Shown: positions 1 to 5,499 of the stretch, one piece after another
Position numbering within the stretch: position 1 is the first letter of the stretch
Layout: every line of letters starts with the position of its first letter
DNA from: Sulfurimonadaceae bacterium
GTDB lineage: Bacteria > Campylobacterota > Campylobacteria > Campylobacterales > Sulfurimonadaceae
NCBI GenBank assembly: GCA_026193155.1
Contig: JAPHSI010000247.1
Coordinates: 1-5,499, forward strand
DNA: 5,499 nt
Reading direction: 5' to 3'
Made by a program: the position numbers and the translations under genes
The notes under the pieces: model-generated
Told to the model about the DNA's origin: nothing
What the model saw: only the letters and a program-made list of their open reading frames with translations
The model's database searches: none

Positions 1-8
1 GACATGAT

Positions 9-866
9 TTATTTGAAGATTCTTTTGCTTTGTTTAAATAATAAATCATTATCCTCTAAAACTTTCAAAAACTCATCTCTAACATTTAGATTATTGAAAT
101 TCTGCACATGTCCGACCCCTTTAACAATCCAAAGTGCCTTTTTTGAGTTTGTCATATTGTATAGTTTTATGGAATCTTCATAATCAATAACTATATCATT
201 ATCTCCGGTTATAAAGAGTATAGGTGTTTTTAAATAAGCTATGTTCTCATCTGGATTTAATTCTTGAGGAGATGTAAAGTAAGGTATCCAGGCAAATGGA
301 AAAAGTATAACACTTTTTATAAAAATATCACTTAATGCATCATCAAAGCCTGTAAATGTAGCATCTGAAACGGCAAAAGAAAGGTAATCGTACTCTTTAT
401 TTTTGAGTGCATCTATCACTAATGCCCCACCCATAGATTGACCTATTAAGACAATTTTTTTGTTTTTATCTAAGCTGTGTGCGTATTCAAGTGCAGTTCT
501 AACATCATCTACAAAGCCATATAAATCAGCTTCAACATGGGATTTCCCATAGCTTCTATAGTCAAATATAAACACATCATAACCGCCATCGAGTATCCAT
601 AGCCATTCAGTAAATCTAAAAGACATATTTTGTTTCATGCCGTTTGCAATAACTATAAGACCTTTTGATTTTTCTTTATCACTTTTTATATGGTAACCAT
701 AAAGTGTTGTGTTATCATCTGTTTTGAATATATGTGAGGTATATTTGTATGCATAATTTTTTGGAGAGTCATAAGTTTTGTTATCTGATGGAAAAGTTTT
801 TGGACCACATCCCAAGAACGATAAAATTACAGATATGAAAATTATCGATTGTAGAGTAGTTTTCAT
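9..866 (-). CDS. Lipoprotein alpha/beta hydrolase (serine hydrolase, S33-like)
   Basis: This complete 285-residue protein ends in TAA at 11-9. It begins with a lipoprotein signal peptide: a hydrophobic stretch to residue 19, then C20 in SFLGC, with Gly at +2. That predicts lipidation and, by the usual +2 rule, outer-membrane sorting. The alpha/beta-hydrolase signs follow: an oxyanion-side strand IVIANGMKQN (71-80), FDYRSYGKS (101-109), the nucleophile elbow GQSMGG with S144, FITGDNDIV with D224 (or D222) as the acid, and VGHVQNF with H253 as the base. The triad looks intact, so an active esterase, thioesterase or acyltransferase-like enzyme is likely, but the fold does not reveal the substrate. 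It overlaps the dehydratase by ATGA with no clear ribosome site, so it is translationally coupled to the biosynthesis genes. I infer a role in trimming, releasing or transferring the exported lipid. It is the part of the set least like a standard aryl-polyene gene. Confidence 0.88.
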   Translation of the reverse strand: MKTTLQSIIFISVILSFLGCGPKTFPSDNKTYDSPKNYAYKYTSHIFKTDDNTTLYGYHIKSDKEKSKGLIVIANGMKQNMSFRFTEWLWILDGGYDVFIFDYRSYGKSHVEADLYGFVDDVRTALEYAHSLDKNKKIVLIGQSMGGALVIDALKNKEYDYLSFAVSDATFTGFDDALSDIFIKSVILFPFAWIPYFTSPQELNPDENIAYLKTPILFITGDNDIVIDYEDSIKLYNMTNSKKALWIVKGVGHVQNFNNLNVRDEFLKVLEDNDLLFKQSKRIFK

Positions 867-1219
867 TTTATTACAACTACATATCCGCCGCTGGCTATGG
901 TAATGCCATCTTGTTTTGCCTCAAAGGAAAGATGCCCGACACCGCTTACACGATTAAGAAGCTCTATATGCATCTGGCACTCTGAAGATGTAGGTTTGGA
1001 ATGTAGTTTTACATTCTTAAGAGTTGTTAAAAAACCGACTCTTCCTATCTCTTCCTTTAAAGCTACTGCTATTGTACTTTGTGCAGCTGCTTCTATAATC
1101 ATACCAATACTTGGAATCTCACCAAATTCATTTTGAACTACAGCTTTATCTCCATCTCTGCTTATAACATATGAAGCGAACCTTACCGGTTTTTGATGTG
1201 GGAGAATAAGCTCAGTCAT
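863..1219 (-). CDS. ApeP-like 3-hydroxyacyl-ACP dehydratase (single hotdog)
   Basis: This 118-residue protein is one hotdog domain. LPHQKPVRFASYVIS (6-20) matches the PHxxPM-type start of FabZ/ApeP-like dehydratases, with H8 in place of the usual PHRxPM form. IPSIGMIIEAAAQSTIAVA (35-53) is the central hotdog helix; E43 and Q47 match the conserved (I)E..AQ positions of the ApeP group (vPaWvgiEyMAQ). The GHFPG histidine of FabZ is absent, as expected for ApeP-type proteins, so H8 and E43 are the best catalytic candidates. The reaction would remove water from 3-hydroxyacyl-ACP to give the trans-2-enoyl chain, and without an enoyl reductase the double bonds would stay as a polyene. The ATG is 5 bp after the ACP stop and has only a weak AGG close by; a TAA at 1234-1232 bars a longer frame. 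It overlaps the hydrolase gene by ATGA. A thioesterase role for this hotdog is a less likely alternative. Confidence 0.85.
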   Translation of the reverse strand: MTELILPHQKPVRFASYVISRDGDKAVVQNEFGEIPSIGMIIEAAAQSTIAVALKEEIGRVGFLTTLKNVKLHSKPTSSECQMHIELLNRVSGVGHLSFEAKQDGITIASGGYVVVIK

Positions 1220-1224
1220 ACCTA

Positions 1225-1488
1225 TTAAGCGTTAGCAGCCTGCTGTTCGTTAATATACTCACATAAAGAAGTTGGTGTAGCAAAAATGCTCTCAGCAGCA
1301 TTCATATTTGTAACTTTAACACCAAACTCTTTTTCAAGTACAAGTGTAAGTTCAATTGCGTCTACTGAATCGAGACCTAAACCTTCATCACCAAATAATG
1401 CTTCATTATCTTCTATCTCATCTGGTGTCATATCTTCAAGGCTTAAACCTTCAATTATTTTTTCTTTTAACTGAGTCGTTGTAATCAC
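1225..1488 (-). CDS. Acyl carrier protein (phosphopantetheine-binding), aryl-polyene/type II FAS-PKS type
   Basis: This 87-residue acidic protein has the four-helix ACP pattern. The attachment motif is GLDSVDAIEL, with S41 as the serine that should carry 4'-phosphopantetheine at the start of helix II. It is preceded by ALFGDEGLG, a loop seen in the ACPs of aryl-polyene and related clusters rather than in housekeeping AcpP. Helix I is about residues 4-14 and the last helix about 73-85. It would be cytoplasmic and tether the growing chain for the ligase upstream and the dehydratase downstream. Aryl-polyene clusters usually encode two ACPs; only one lies in this window. The start is GTG, chosen for the AAGGA site and the absence of an alternative. 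It comes 40 bp after the ligase gene, the longest gap in the window, behind a candidate internal promoter, and stops 5 bp before the dehydratase gene. Confidence 0.95.
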   Translation of the reverse strand: MITTTQLKEKIIEGLSLEDMTPDEIEDNEALFGDEGLGLDSVDAIELTLVLEKEFGVKVTNMNAAESIFATPTSLCEYINEQQAANA

Positions 1489-1494
1489 TAAATA

Positions 1495-1499
1495 TCCTT
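1495..1499 (-). promoter_or_regulatory. Ribosome binding site for the ACP gene (GTG start)
   Basis: AAGGA, preceded by a run of A, lies 6 nt before GTG at 1488-1486. The frame is closed by TAA at 1509-1507 and has no upstream ATG, so this site decides the GTG start. The strong site fits the high ACP amounts that type II systems usually need. Confidence 0.75.
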
Positions 1500-1502
1500 T
1501 TT

Positions 1503-1536
1503 TTGATTAATTGTATTATACCAAATAATTATTCAA
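1503..1536. repeat. Imperfect inverted repeat around the internal -10 box
   Basis: The arms TTGATTAATTGT (1503-1514) and ATAATTATTCAA (1525-1536) pair at 10 of 12 positions, around a 10-bp centre that holds the TATAAT. The dyad could be an operator for a dimeric regulator that blocks or helps RNA polymerase. It is AT-rich, so chance remains possible. It is not a standard intrinsic terminator, because on the minus strand it is followed by a run of A rather than T. Confidence 0.35.
1515..1523 (-). promoter_or_regulatory. Candidate internal promoter (extended -10) before the ACP gene
   Basis: On the minus strand the 40-bp gap after the ligase stop holds TGGTATAAT, a perfect TGn plus TATAAT extended -10 box. 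The best -35 candidate, TTGGTT at 1542-1537, is weak and sits 16 nt upstream within the last ligase codons. Campylobacterota sigma-70 promoters are known to need little -35. A start near 1508-1509 would give a leader of about 20 nt that contains the ACP ribosome site. It would express ACP, dehydratase and hydrolase apart from the exporter. The match could be chance in such AT-rich DNA, but its place in the only real gap supports it. Confidence 0.55.
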
Positions 1537-2668
1537 AACCAATCTTTTTACCGACAGAAGAACGTATAATTGTTTTATTATTATATATCTTAAAGGGAAG
1601 GTGTAAAGAACCAAAATGTTTTGTAAATAATTCTTTTAGAACTTTTGCTTCAAGTTTTTTATCTGATTCTACATAAATTTCTAATACCTCGTCTTTTAGA
1701 GCTTTATCATCTCTTTTAATCTTTATAAGGACTGCGTCTATATAGTCAAGGTTTTCTATAATAGCTTCGATTTGAAGAGTTGAGATACGTTTACCTGCAA
1801 TTTTGGCTATGTTTGAACTTCTGCCGATTAGTTCAAACTCTTTATTCCCTATAACCTCTACTATATCTTCAGTAGCAAAAGGCATTTCTACATTTTGTAT
1901 AAAACTTGTAAGTGTTTTTGGAGCTATGAAAGGTGAAAAAATGCCCAGCATATTATTCTCGGTTGTTAGAGTGACACTCTCAAATGCATGCCATGTTTTT
2001 TCATCATCTATTTTATATGCAATAGCACCTGTTTCGGTTGAGCCAAAAATTTGTAAAACGGATGAGTTAAATTTATCATTGAAACTTTTTGCATCATCTG
2101 AGTTTAGAGGAGCAGTTGATGTGATAAAAAAACTTTTACTTAAGTCTGCTTTTTCAGTTGATTTATTAAGTGCTTTTATAAAAAGAGGAGTTGTAATAAC
2201 AAGTGTATTTTCTTTTTTGGCTTCTTCTATAAGTTCTTGAATCAGAAAGTTCTCTTTTGTATGAAGCTCAACTCCAAGTTTGTGTGAAAGAAGTGCCCCG
2301 GCTTCTATACCATAAAGGTGAATAAACGGTACAGTAGCTACAACTCTGTCAATTTTTGAGGTATCAAGCACCTTAATTAAATCATCGATAGCAAGTTCAA
2401 TATTTTGACGAGTTTTATAAACACCTGTTGGATCACCAGTAGTACCTGATGTGAAAAATAAAAACTGCATCCCCTCTTGAGTTATATAATCTTTATCAAA
2501 ATCTTCTACATATTTTTTTAATGATGGCTGTGTTTTATCGTAAAGTATTTCAAATTTTTCATTTTCATAACAATATATAGCGTGAACAAGGCGTTCTATT
2601 TTAGTAGATGCATCTTCAATTGGACGGATTTGTTCATAAGATTGTGTATCGATATTAAATATTTTCAT
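1529..2668 (-). CDS. Compact ANL-superfamily AMP-dependent acyl/aryl-ACP ligase (ApeH-like)
   Basis: This 379-residue protein carries the ANL adenylation motifs in order. The P-loop A3 is TSGTTGDPTGV (73-83). A4 is VPFIHLYG (113-120), with H117 lining the acyl pocket. A5 is FGSTETG (208-214). The ATP-ribose Asp is D268 in FATEDIV. The hinge A8 is GRSSNIAKIAGKRIS (282-296). The C-terminal A10 lysine is in SVGKK (371-375), probably K374. The family activates a carboxylic acid as acyl-AMP and passes it to CoA or to ACP phosphopantetheine. With an ACP gene immediately downstream, ACP loading of a starter acid is the likely job. It is much shorter than usual (about 500 residues), with a reduced N-terminal region, as in the small ligases of aryl-polyene clusters. 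The usual P-loop Lys (PKG) is Thr81. The ATG overlaps the exporter stop (ATGA) and is preceded by AAGGT with 5 nt spacing. Substrate cannot be read from sequence. Confidence 0.85.
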   Translation of the reverse strand: MKIFNIDTQSYEQIRPIEDASTKIERLVHAIYCYENEKFEILYDKTQPSLKKYVEDFDKDYITQEGMQFLFFTSGTTGDPTGVYKTRQNIELAIDDLIKVLDTSKIDRVVATVPFIHLYGIEAGALLSHKLGVELHTKENFLIQELIEEAKKENTLVITTPLFIKALNKSTEKADLSKSFFITSTAPLNSDDAKSFNDKFNSSVLQIFGSTETGAIAYKIDDEKTWHAFESVTLTTENNMLGIFSPFIAPKTLTSFIQNVEMPFATEDIVEVIGNKEFELIGRSSNIAKIAGKRISTLQIEAIIENLDYIDAVLIKIKRDDKALKDEVLEIYVESDKKLEAKVLKELFTKHFGSLHLPFKIYNNKTIIRSSVGKKIGFE

Positions 2669-4746
2669 TTTTTACCTTTTAAAATTAATAAAATAAATAT
2701 GGAGATAATTCCTACAGAGATTACATAGCCTATTGAATGAAGTGAATTTACACTTGAAAATACAAGAACACCAAAACCTGCAAATGTACTGAGCATAGCA
2801 TAACGTATGGCTTTTGTAGTTTGAGAATGAGTTGAAGTATCTAACATATATATTCCGTAGTCTATGCCTATAGCTATTAGAATAACCAGGGCAAACATAT
2901 GCATAAGGTTTAATTCTGAATAAAAAGATAAGGTGAATAGTACCATACTTACCGGAAATAGTATATAGCTCAAAGGATATAAAAGTTTGGATTTTGAGAT
3001 TCCAAATAGTGATGAGATGATAAAAATTATAGATATAATAGTGAATATTAAGAGTGTATTTTTTAATTCATCCAAATTTTTAGATAAAATCTCCCCCATA
3101 TTTAAAATACGTACATTCTTATTTGTAGATACTTTCTCATCTTTATCAATAAGAGATATTGTATAAAACATATCTTCAACTTTGACTATTTTAAATCCCA
3201 TATCATCTATTTGTTGCATATTGCATGTAGTGTTTTGGATATTTAGATAAACTTTAGAAAATATATCGCTAAAGCCTATTTCTTTTGCATTTATTCTTAT
3301 CTCTTTGTTGAGTTTTTCAAAATCATAACTTTTTAGTATCTGTAGTTTTTCTTGACATTTTTTGTCACTGTATAAAAATTTTCCTATACCTAGCATAGAT
3401 GGGTGATTTTGTAAAATATTTTCATAATGTTGAAGTAGTTTTTCCTTAGAATCTGCACTAATAATTATACGTTGGTACTTATTTGCATCTAATGAATCGC
3501 TGAATTTTTGAGATATGTTTTTTAATTTTTTGTTTTGATAGTCAAGGTTTTTTAAATTACTGTCAAATTCTAAGTTAGTTGCTGAATATGCAAGCATTAA
3601 TAACGATGCAAAAGTGATATATAGTGGGTTAAAACTTTTGACTTTTAAATCTTTCTCATTCGAACTTTGAGATTTTATATCCAAATAACCAAACGTAAAA
3701 CTAAATAAAATATATGCAGTTGCTAAGGAGATAGCAGAAAATAAACTAAGTTGTGCAAATAGGTTTATATTTATAAAACTAAATATTAAAAATACACCAA
3801 AAGTTGTCAAAAATCCAAAAAATACTCTTTTTTCTCTAATAAAACCTTTTGTTTGAAAATTATCATGAAAATAATAATGAAACATATAATCAACCGATAT
3901 GGTTGTTATGCTTATACCAAAGACCAGAGCAAGTATATTTATCTCTTCAAATACAAAAGTCGATACTAGTATAGCTAGGAGTGCAGATGAGCTCAATGTT
4001 ATTATGGTGTTAAAAAAGAGTTTAAAGTTTTTAAGTATAAAAAAGTAAAGAACCAAAAGTAGTATTGAAGCAAGTATAATTATATTTGTTGCATCTTCTT
4101 GTATATAGGCAGAGTTTTCTACTAAAAAATAAAATGGAGCAAAAGATAGTGTATTTGGATATTTATCCGTGATTGTATTTATTTCATCATATAGTTTTTT
4201 TGCTGTAGAAGCATCTGTTAGTTTAATATTTACACTTGCTTTTAAAATATAACCATAATCTTTGAGCTTCAGATATTGTTTGGAAGAAAAAGAGTTAAAA
4301 CTAAAAAGACCTAAAGGGTCATTTGTATCAATTGGCGCATAAAACATTGAAGTTGATATACTGTTATAGATATTTTGCAGCTTATTTTTAATCTCATCTT
4401 TACCTAGTTTTGTGTTATTAAAGTCAGCTAGTAGATAGTAGTTTTCTTTGAGATATTCTTGCATCTTTTTTGAAGGGGAGAGAGAAATTTTTACTCTGTT
4501 AATTGAATCTAATTTACTTAATTCCTCTTTTATTTTATACAACTTATCTAAAGCATTTTTATCAAAACCTTTTGTCGAGACTAGAATCTCGTTTGAAGAA
4601 CCAAGCTCTTGGGAGATTTGGTATAGTTTTGTACTCTCTTTTGAAAATAATGCATCCATAAAATTTGTAGATATTTTTATATTAGAAAAAAATATGCTTA
4701 TTATTACACTTAGAAGTACAAATATTAGGAGATTTAGATGTTTCAT
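2665..4746 (-). CDS. MMPL/RND-superfamily lipid exporter
   Basis: This 693-residue inner-membrane protein has the duplicated 1+5 / 1+5 RND layout. TM1 lies near 5-21 and is followed by a large periplasmic loop (about 23-215). TM2-6 lie near 219-352 and TM7 near 374-389, then comes a second periplasmic loop (about 391-560) and TM8-12 near 562-689. The TM4 motif GISITTISVDYMFH carries D286-Y287, and the equivalent TM10 motif LIAIGIDYGIYML carries D629-Y630. This Asp-Tyr pair is the proton-relay signature of MMPL transporters, so the pump should be proton driven. MMPL members move large lipids or polyketide lipids out of the inner membrane; here the cargo is inferred to be the cluster's acyl/polyene lipid, handed to the LolA-like protein. 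Loop 2 contains C464 and C508, a possible disulfide. The ATG overlaps the LolA-like stop (ATGA) and has no clear Shine-Dalgarno before it, so it probably relies on translational coupling. The protein is on the short side for the family but looks complete. Confidence 0.9.
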   Translation of the reverse strand: MKHLNLLIFVLLSVIISIFFSNIKISTNFMDALFSKESTKLYQISQELGSSNEILVSTKGFDKNALDKLYKIKEELSKLDSINRVKISLSPSKKMQEYLKENYYLLADFNNTKLGKDEIKNKLQNIYNSISTSMFYAPIDTNDPLGLFSFNSFSSKQYLKLKDYGYILKASVNIKLTDASTAKKLYDEINTITDKYPNTLSFAPFYFLVENSAYIQEDATNIIILASILLLVLYFFILKNFKLFFNTIITLSSSALLAILVSTFVFEEINILALVFGISITTISVDYMFHYYFHDNFQTKGFIREKRVFFGFLTTFGVFLIFSFININLFAQLSLFSAISLATAYILFSFTFGYLDIKSQSSNEKDLKVKSFNPLYITFASLLMLAYSATNLEFDSNLKNLDYQNKKLKNISQKFSDSLDANKYQRIIISADSKEKLLQHYENILQNHPSMLGIGKFLYSDKKCQEKLQILKSYDFEKLNKEIRINAKEIGFSDIFSKVYLNIQNTTCNMQQIDDMGFKIVKVEDMFYTISLIDKDEKVSTNKNVRILNMGEILSKNLDELKNTLLIFTIISIIFIISSLFGISKSKLLYPLSYILFPVSMVLFTLSFYSELNLMHMFALVILIAIGIDYGIYMLDTSTHSQTTKAIRYAMLSTFAGFGVLVFSSVNSLHSIGYVISVGIISIFILLILKGKK

Positions 4747-5222
4747 TTTTTAACTATAGTAATAATATCTTCGTTTTTCATATGCATCTTAAAGCTTTTA
4801 ACTTTGCTTCCTTTGGTGTCGACTAGAATTTTTTCTATTCTATAGTTCATATCACCTTTTGGAAGAAGCGTATAGATGTTTTTTTCTTTTTCTACTGAAA
4901 AGTTTTCATTGTCTTTATAGTTGTTTATATCATCTAGTTCACGAATTAATTCTAAGTAAACCTTTGTATACTGTAGTGCACGACCTTCAAGTTTTTGTAC
5001 ATTTCCATCTCCATTATCGATGGTTACACCATCTTTATCAGAAGTTACTTTTTGATATTTAGGTTTATCATATTTTATTGAGATACTGTCTTTACTTATG
5101 TTTATTTCACCGGTTTTTTTAAACTCAACCATTACTGCTTTTATATACCTAAGTTCATCAAATTTGTATGATTTGGCATTTAGAGTAAGTGTTAAAAATA
5201 TTATGAGTAAAGTGTTACGCAC
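4743..5222 (-). CDS. Secreted LolA-like outer-membrane lipoprotein carrier-type protein
   Basis: This 159-residue protein has a short basic start and a hydrophobic run (LLIIFLTLTLNA), then a likely signal peptidase I cleavage near residue 16 (LNA/KS), so it should be periplasmic. The mature part, about 143 residues, alternates short beta-strand-like segments. It includes FKKTGEINISKDSISIKYDKP near residues 34-54, which resembles the LolA strand pattern where a self-built strand precedes a conserved Pro, and later strands near VEKEKNIYTLLPKG and KVKSFKMHM. There is no lipobox and no cysteine. LolA proteins shuttle hydrophobic acyl chains across the periplasm. LolA-like copies next to an MMPL exporter are typical of aryl-polyene and related clusters, where they are thought to receive the exported lipid rather than bulk lipoproteins. 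The protein is shorter than housekeeping LolA (about 180-200 residues). Family assignment rests on fold pattern, size, signal peptide and neighbours. It ends in a 4-nt ATGA overlap with the exporter gene. Confidence 0.72.
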   Translation of the reverse strand: MRNTLLIIFLTLTLNAKSYKFDELRYIKAVMVEFKKTGEINISKDSISIKYDKPKYQKVTSDKDGVTIDNGDGNVQKLEGRALQYTKVYLELIRELDDINNYKDNENFSVEKEKNIYTLLPKGDMNYRIEKILVDTKGSKVKSFKMHMKNEDIITIVKK

Positions 5223-5499
5223 ATTTCATCCTTTTTGTCTTGTAATAGTTTTTGAGTATATTTTAAAAGCTCACGCTCGCCTTTAAAGTCTTTTGGATTT
5301 ATTGGCTCTAGCATTTTAATATGAACATCTGTTTGCTCTAATGTTTTATAGCATGGATCACCTTTTGCAAGAATTTTTCCACTCCCCTCAATAACAATTG
5401 GAACTATAGGTGAAGATGTATTTACCGCCAGGCGAAAAGCAACTTTTTTGAACTTTCCAAGTTCACTGCCCTGATGTCTTGTCCCCTCAGGAAAGATTA
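5201..5499 (-). CDS. PlsC-like lysophospholipid/1-acylglycerol-3-phosphate acyltransferase, C-terminal part (5' end outside window)
   Basis: The gene enters from the window's right edge, so only the last 98 codons are seen (first whole codon at 5497, TAA stop at 5203-5201). The visible part opens with FPEGTR (codons at 5494-5477), which is block III of the PlsC/LPLAT superfamily, the site that binds the glycerol-phosphate or lysolipid acceptor. It is followed by GKFKKVAFRLA and then PIVPIVIEGSGKIL, the block IV region. The catalytic HX4D block I must lie upstream of the window and cannot be checked. Known family members move an acyl group from acyl-ACP or acyl-CoA to a lipid hydroxyl at the inner face of the inner membrane. 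With an ACP, a ligase and an exporter downstream, I infer that this copy anchors a specialised acyl chain in a lipid rather than making bulk phosphatidic acid, but a housekeeping PlsC is not excluded. The tail overlaps the next gene by 22 nt in another frame, indicating one transcript. Confidence 0.9.
   Translation of the reverse strand, partial: IFPEGTRHQGSELGKFKKVAFRLAVNTSSPIVPIVIEGSGKILAKGDPCYKTLEQTDVHIKMLEPINPKDFKGERELLKYTQKLLQDKKDEMCVTLYS
5229..5233 (-). promoter_or_regulatory. Ribosome binding site that decides the GTG start of the LolA-like gene
   Basis: On the minus strand AAGGA lies 6 nt before GTG at 5222-5220, inside the end of the acyltransferase gene. An ATG at 5224-5222 overlaps the GTG, but it is in the acyltransferase frame (its Met codon near the C-terminus). 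The LolA frame has a TGA at 5228-5226, so GTG is the only start that keeps the whole signal peptide. The ACP gene uses the same AAGGA, 6 nt, GTG layout. Confidence 0.75.

Noticed and set aside
897..1136. Plus-strand open frame of 79 codons opposite the dehydratase
   Set aside because: It lies fully antisense to a gene with clear hotdog motifs, has no ribosome site of note and no recognisable domain.
1286..1474. Plus-strand open frame of 62 codons, Ser-rich
   Set aside because: Antisense to the ACP gene; the Ser-rich composition is what the reverse strand of Asp/Glu/Leu codons gives.
1498..1536. Inverted repeat next to a T run (plus strand) as a Rho-independent terminator
   Set aside because: On the plus strand the T run precedes the repeat, and on the minus strand a run of A follows it. 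Neither order gives a terminator, and the stem is almost pure A/T.
1803..2240. Plus-strand open frame of 145 codons
   Set aside because: Antisense to the ligase across its A5-A8 motifs, no domain seen; long only because the opposite strand has few matching stops.
1529..2668. Ligase read as a truncated pseudogene
   Set aside because: It is short for the family, but motifs A3 to A10 are present in order in one open frame with a ribosome site and coupled start, so a naturally compact enzyme is more likely.
4448..5286. Three plus-strand open frames (4448-4753, 4859-5062, 5098-5286)
   Set aside because: All are antisense to the exporter, LolA-like and acyltransferase coding regions and lack domains or start signals.

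Overview
The window is about 5.5 kb of very AT-rich DNA. It is packed with seven genes, all read from the minus strand, so transcription runs from position 5499 towards position 1. The low GC, tight ATGA overlaps, lysine/isoleucine-rich proteins and an extended -10 box with a weak -35 suggest a Campylobacterota-type organism (Sulfurimonas/Arcobacter-like). That placement is inferred from style, not from a phylogenetic marker. No RNA genes, insertion sequences, CRISPR arrays or other mobile elements are visible. The longest gap between genes is 40 bp.

In transcription order the genes are: (1) the 3' end of a PlsC-type lysophospholipid acyltransferase (5499-5201, cut by the window edge); (2) a small secreted LolA-like protein (5222-4743); (3) an MMPL/RND-type 12-TM exporter (4746-2665); (4) a compact ANL-superfamily AMP-dependent acyl/aryl ligase (2668-1529); (5) an acyl carrier protein (1488-1225); (6) an ApeP-like single-hotdog 3-hydroxyacyl-ACP dehydratase (1219-863); (7) a lipoprotein alpha/beta hydrolase (866-9). 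Three junctions are 4-nt ATGA overlaps (2/3, 3/4 and 6/7), genes 1 and 2 overlap by 22 nt, genes 5 and 6 are 5 bp apart, and only the gene 4/5 junction leaves room for a regulatory site.

This gene set (acyltransferase, LolA-like carrier, MMPL exporter, acyl/aryl-ACP ligase, ACP, ApeP-type dehydratase) is the accessory half of an aryl-polyene or related type II FAS/PKS lipid cluster. A plausible reading is as follows. The ligase loads a starter acid onto the ACP. Ketosynthases and a ketoreductase, not in this window, would elongate it together with the dehydratase. The acyltransferase puts the polyene on a lipid anchor. The MMPL and LolA-like proteins move the product towards the outer membrane. 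The lipoprotein hydrolase could act on the product or its esters at the envelope. No ketosynthase or ketoreductase is seen, so the product class is inferred.

The most notable non-coding signal is the 40-bp gap before the ACP gene. It holds a perfect extended -10 (TGGTATAAT) at the centre of an imperfect 12-bp inverted repeat, which suggests a second, possibly regulated, promoter for the ACP-dehydratase-hydrolase part of the operon.
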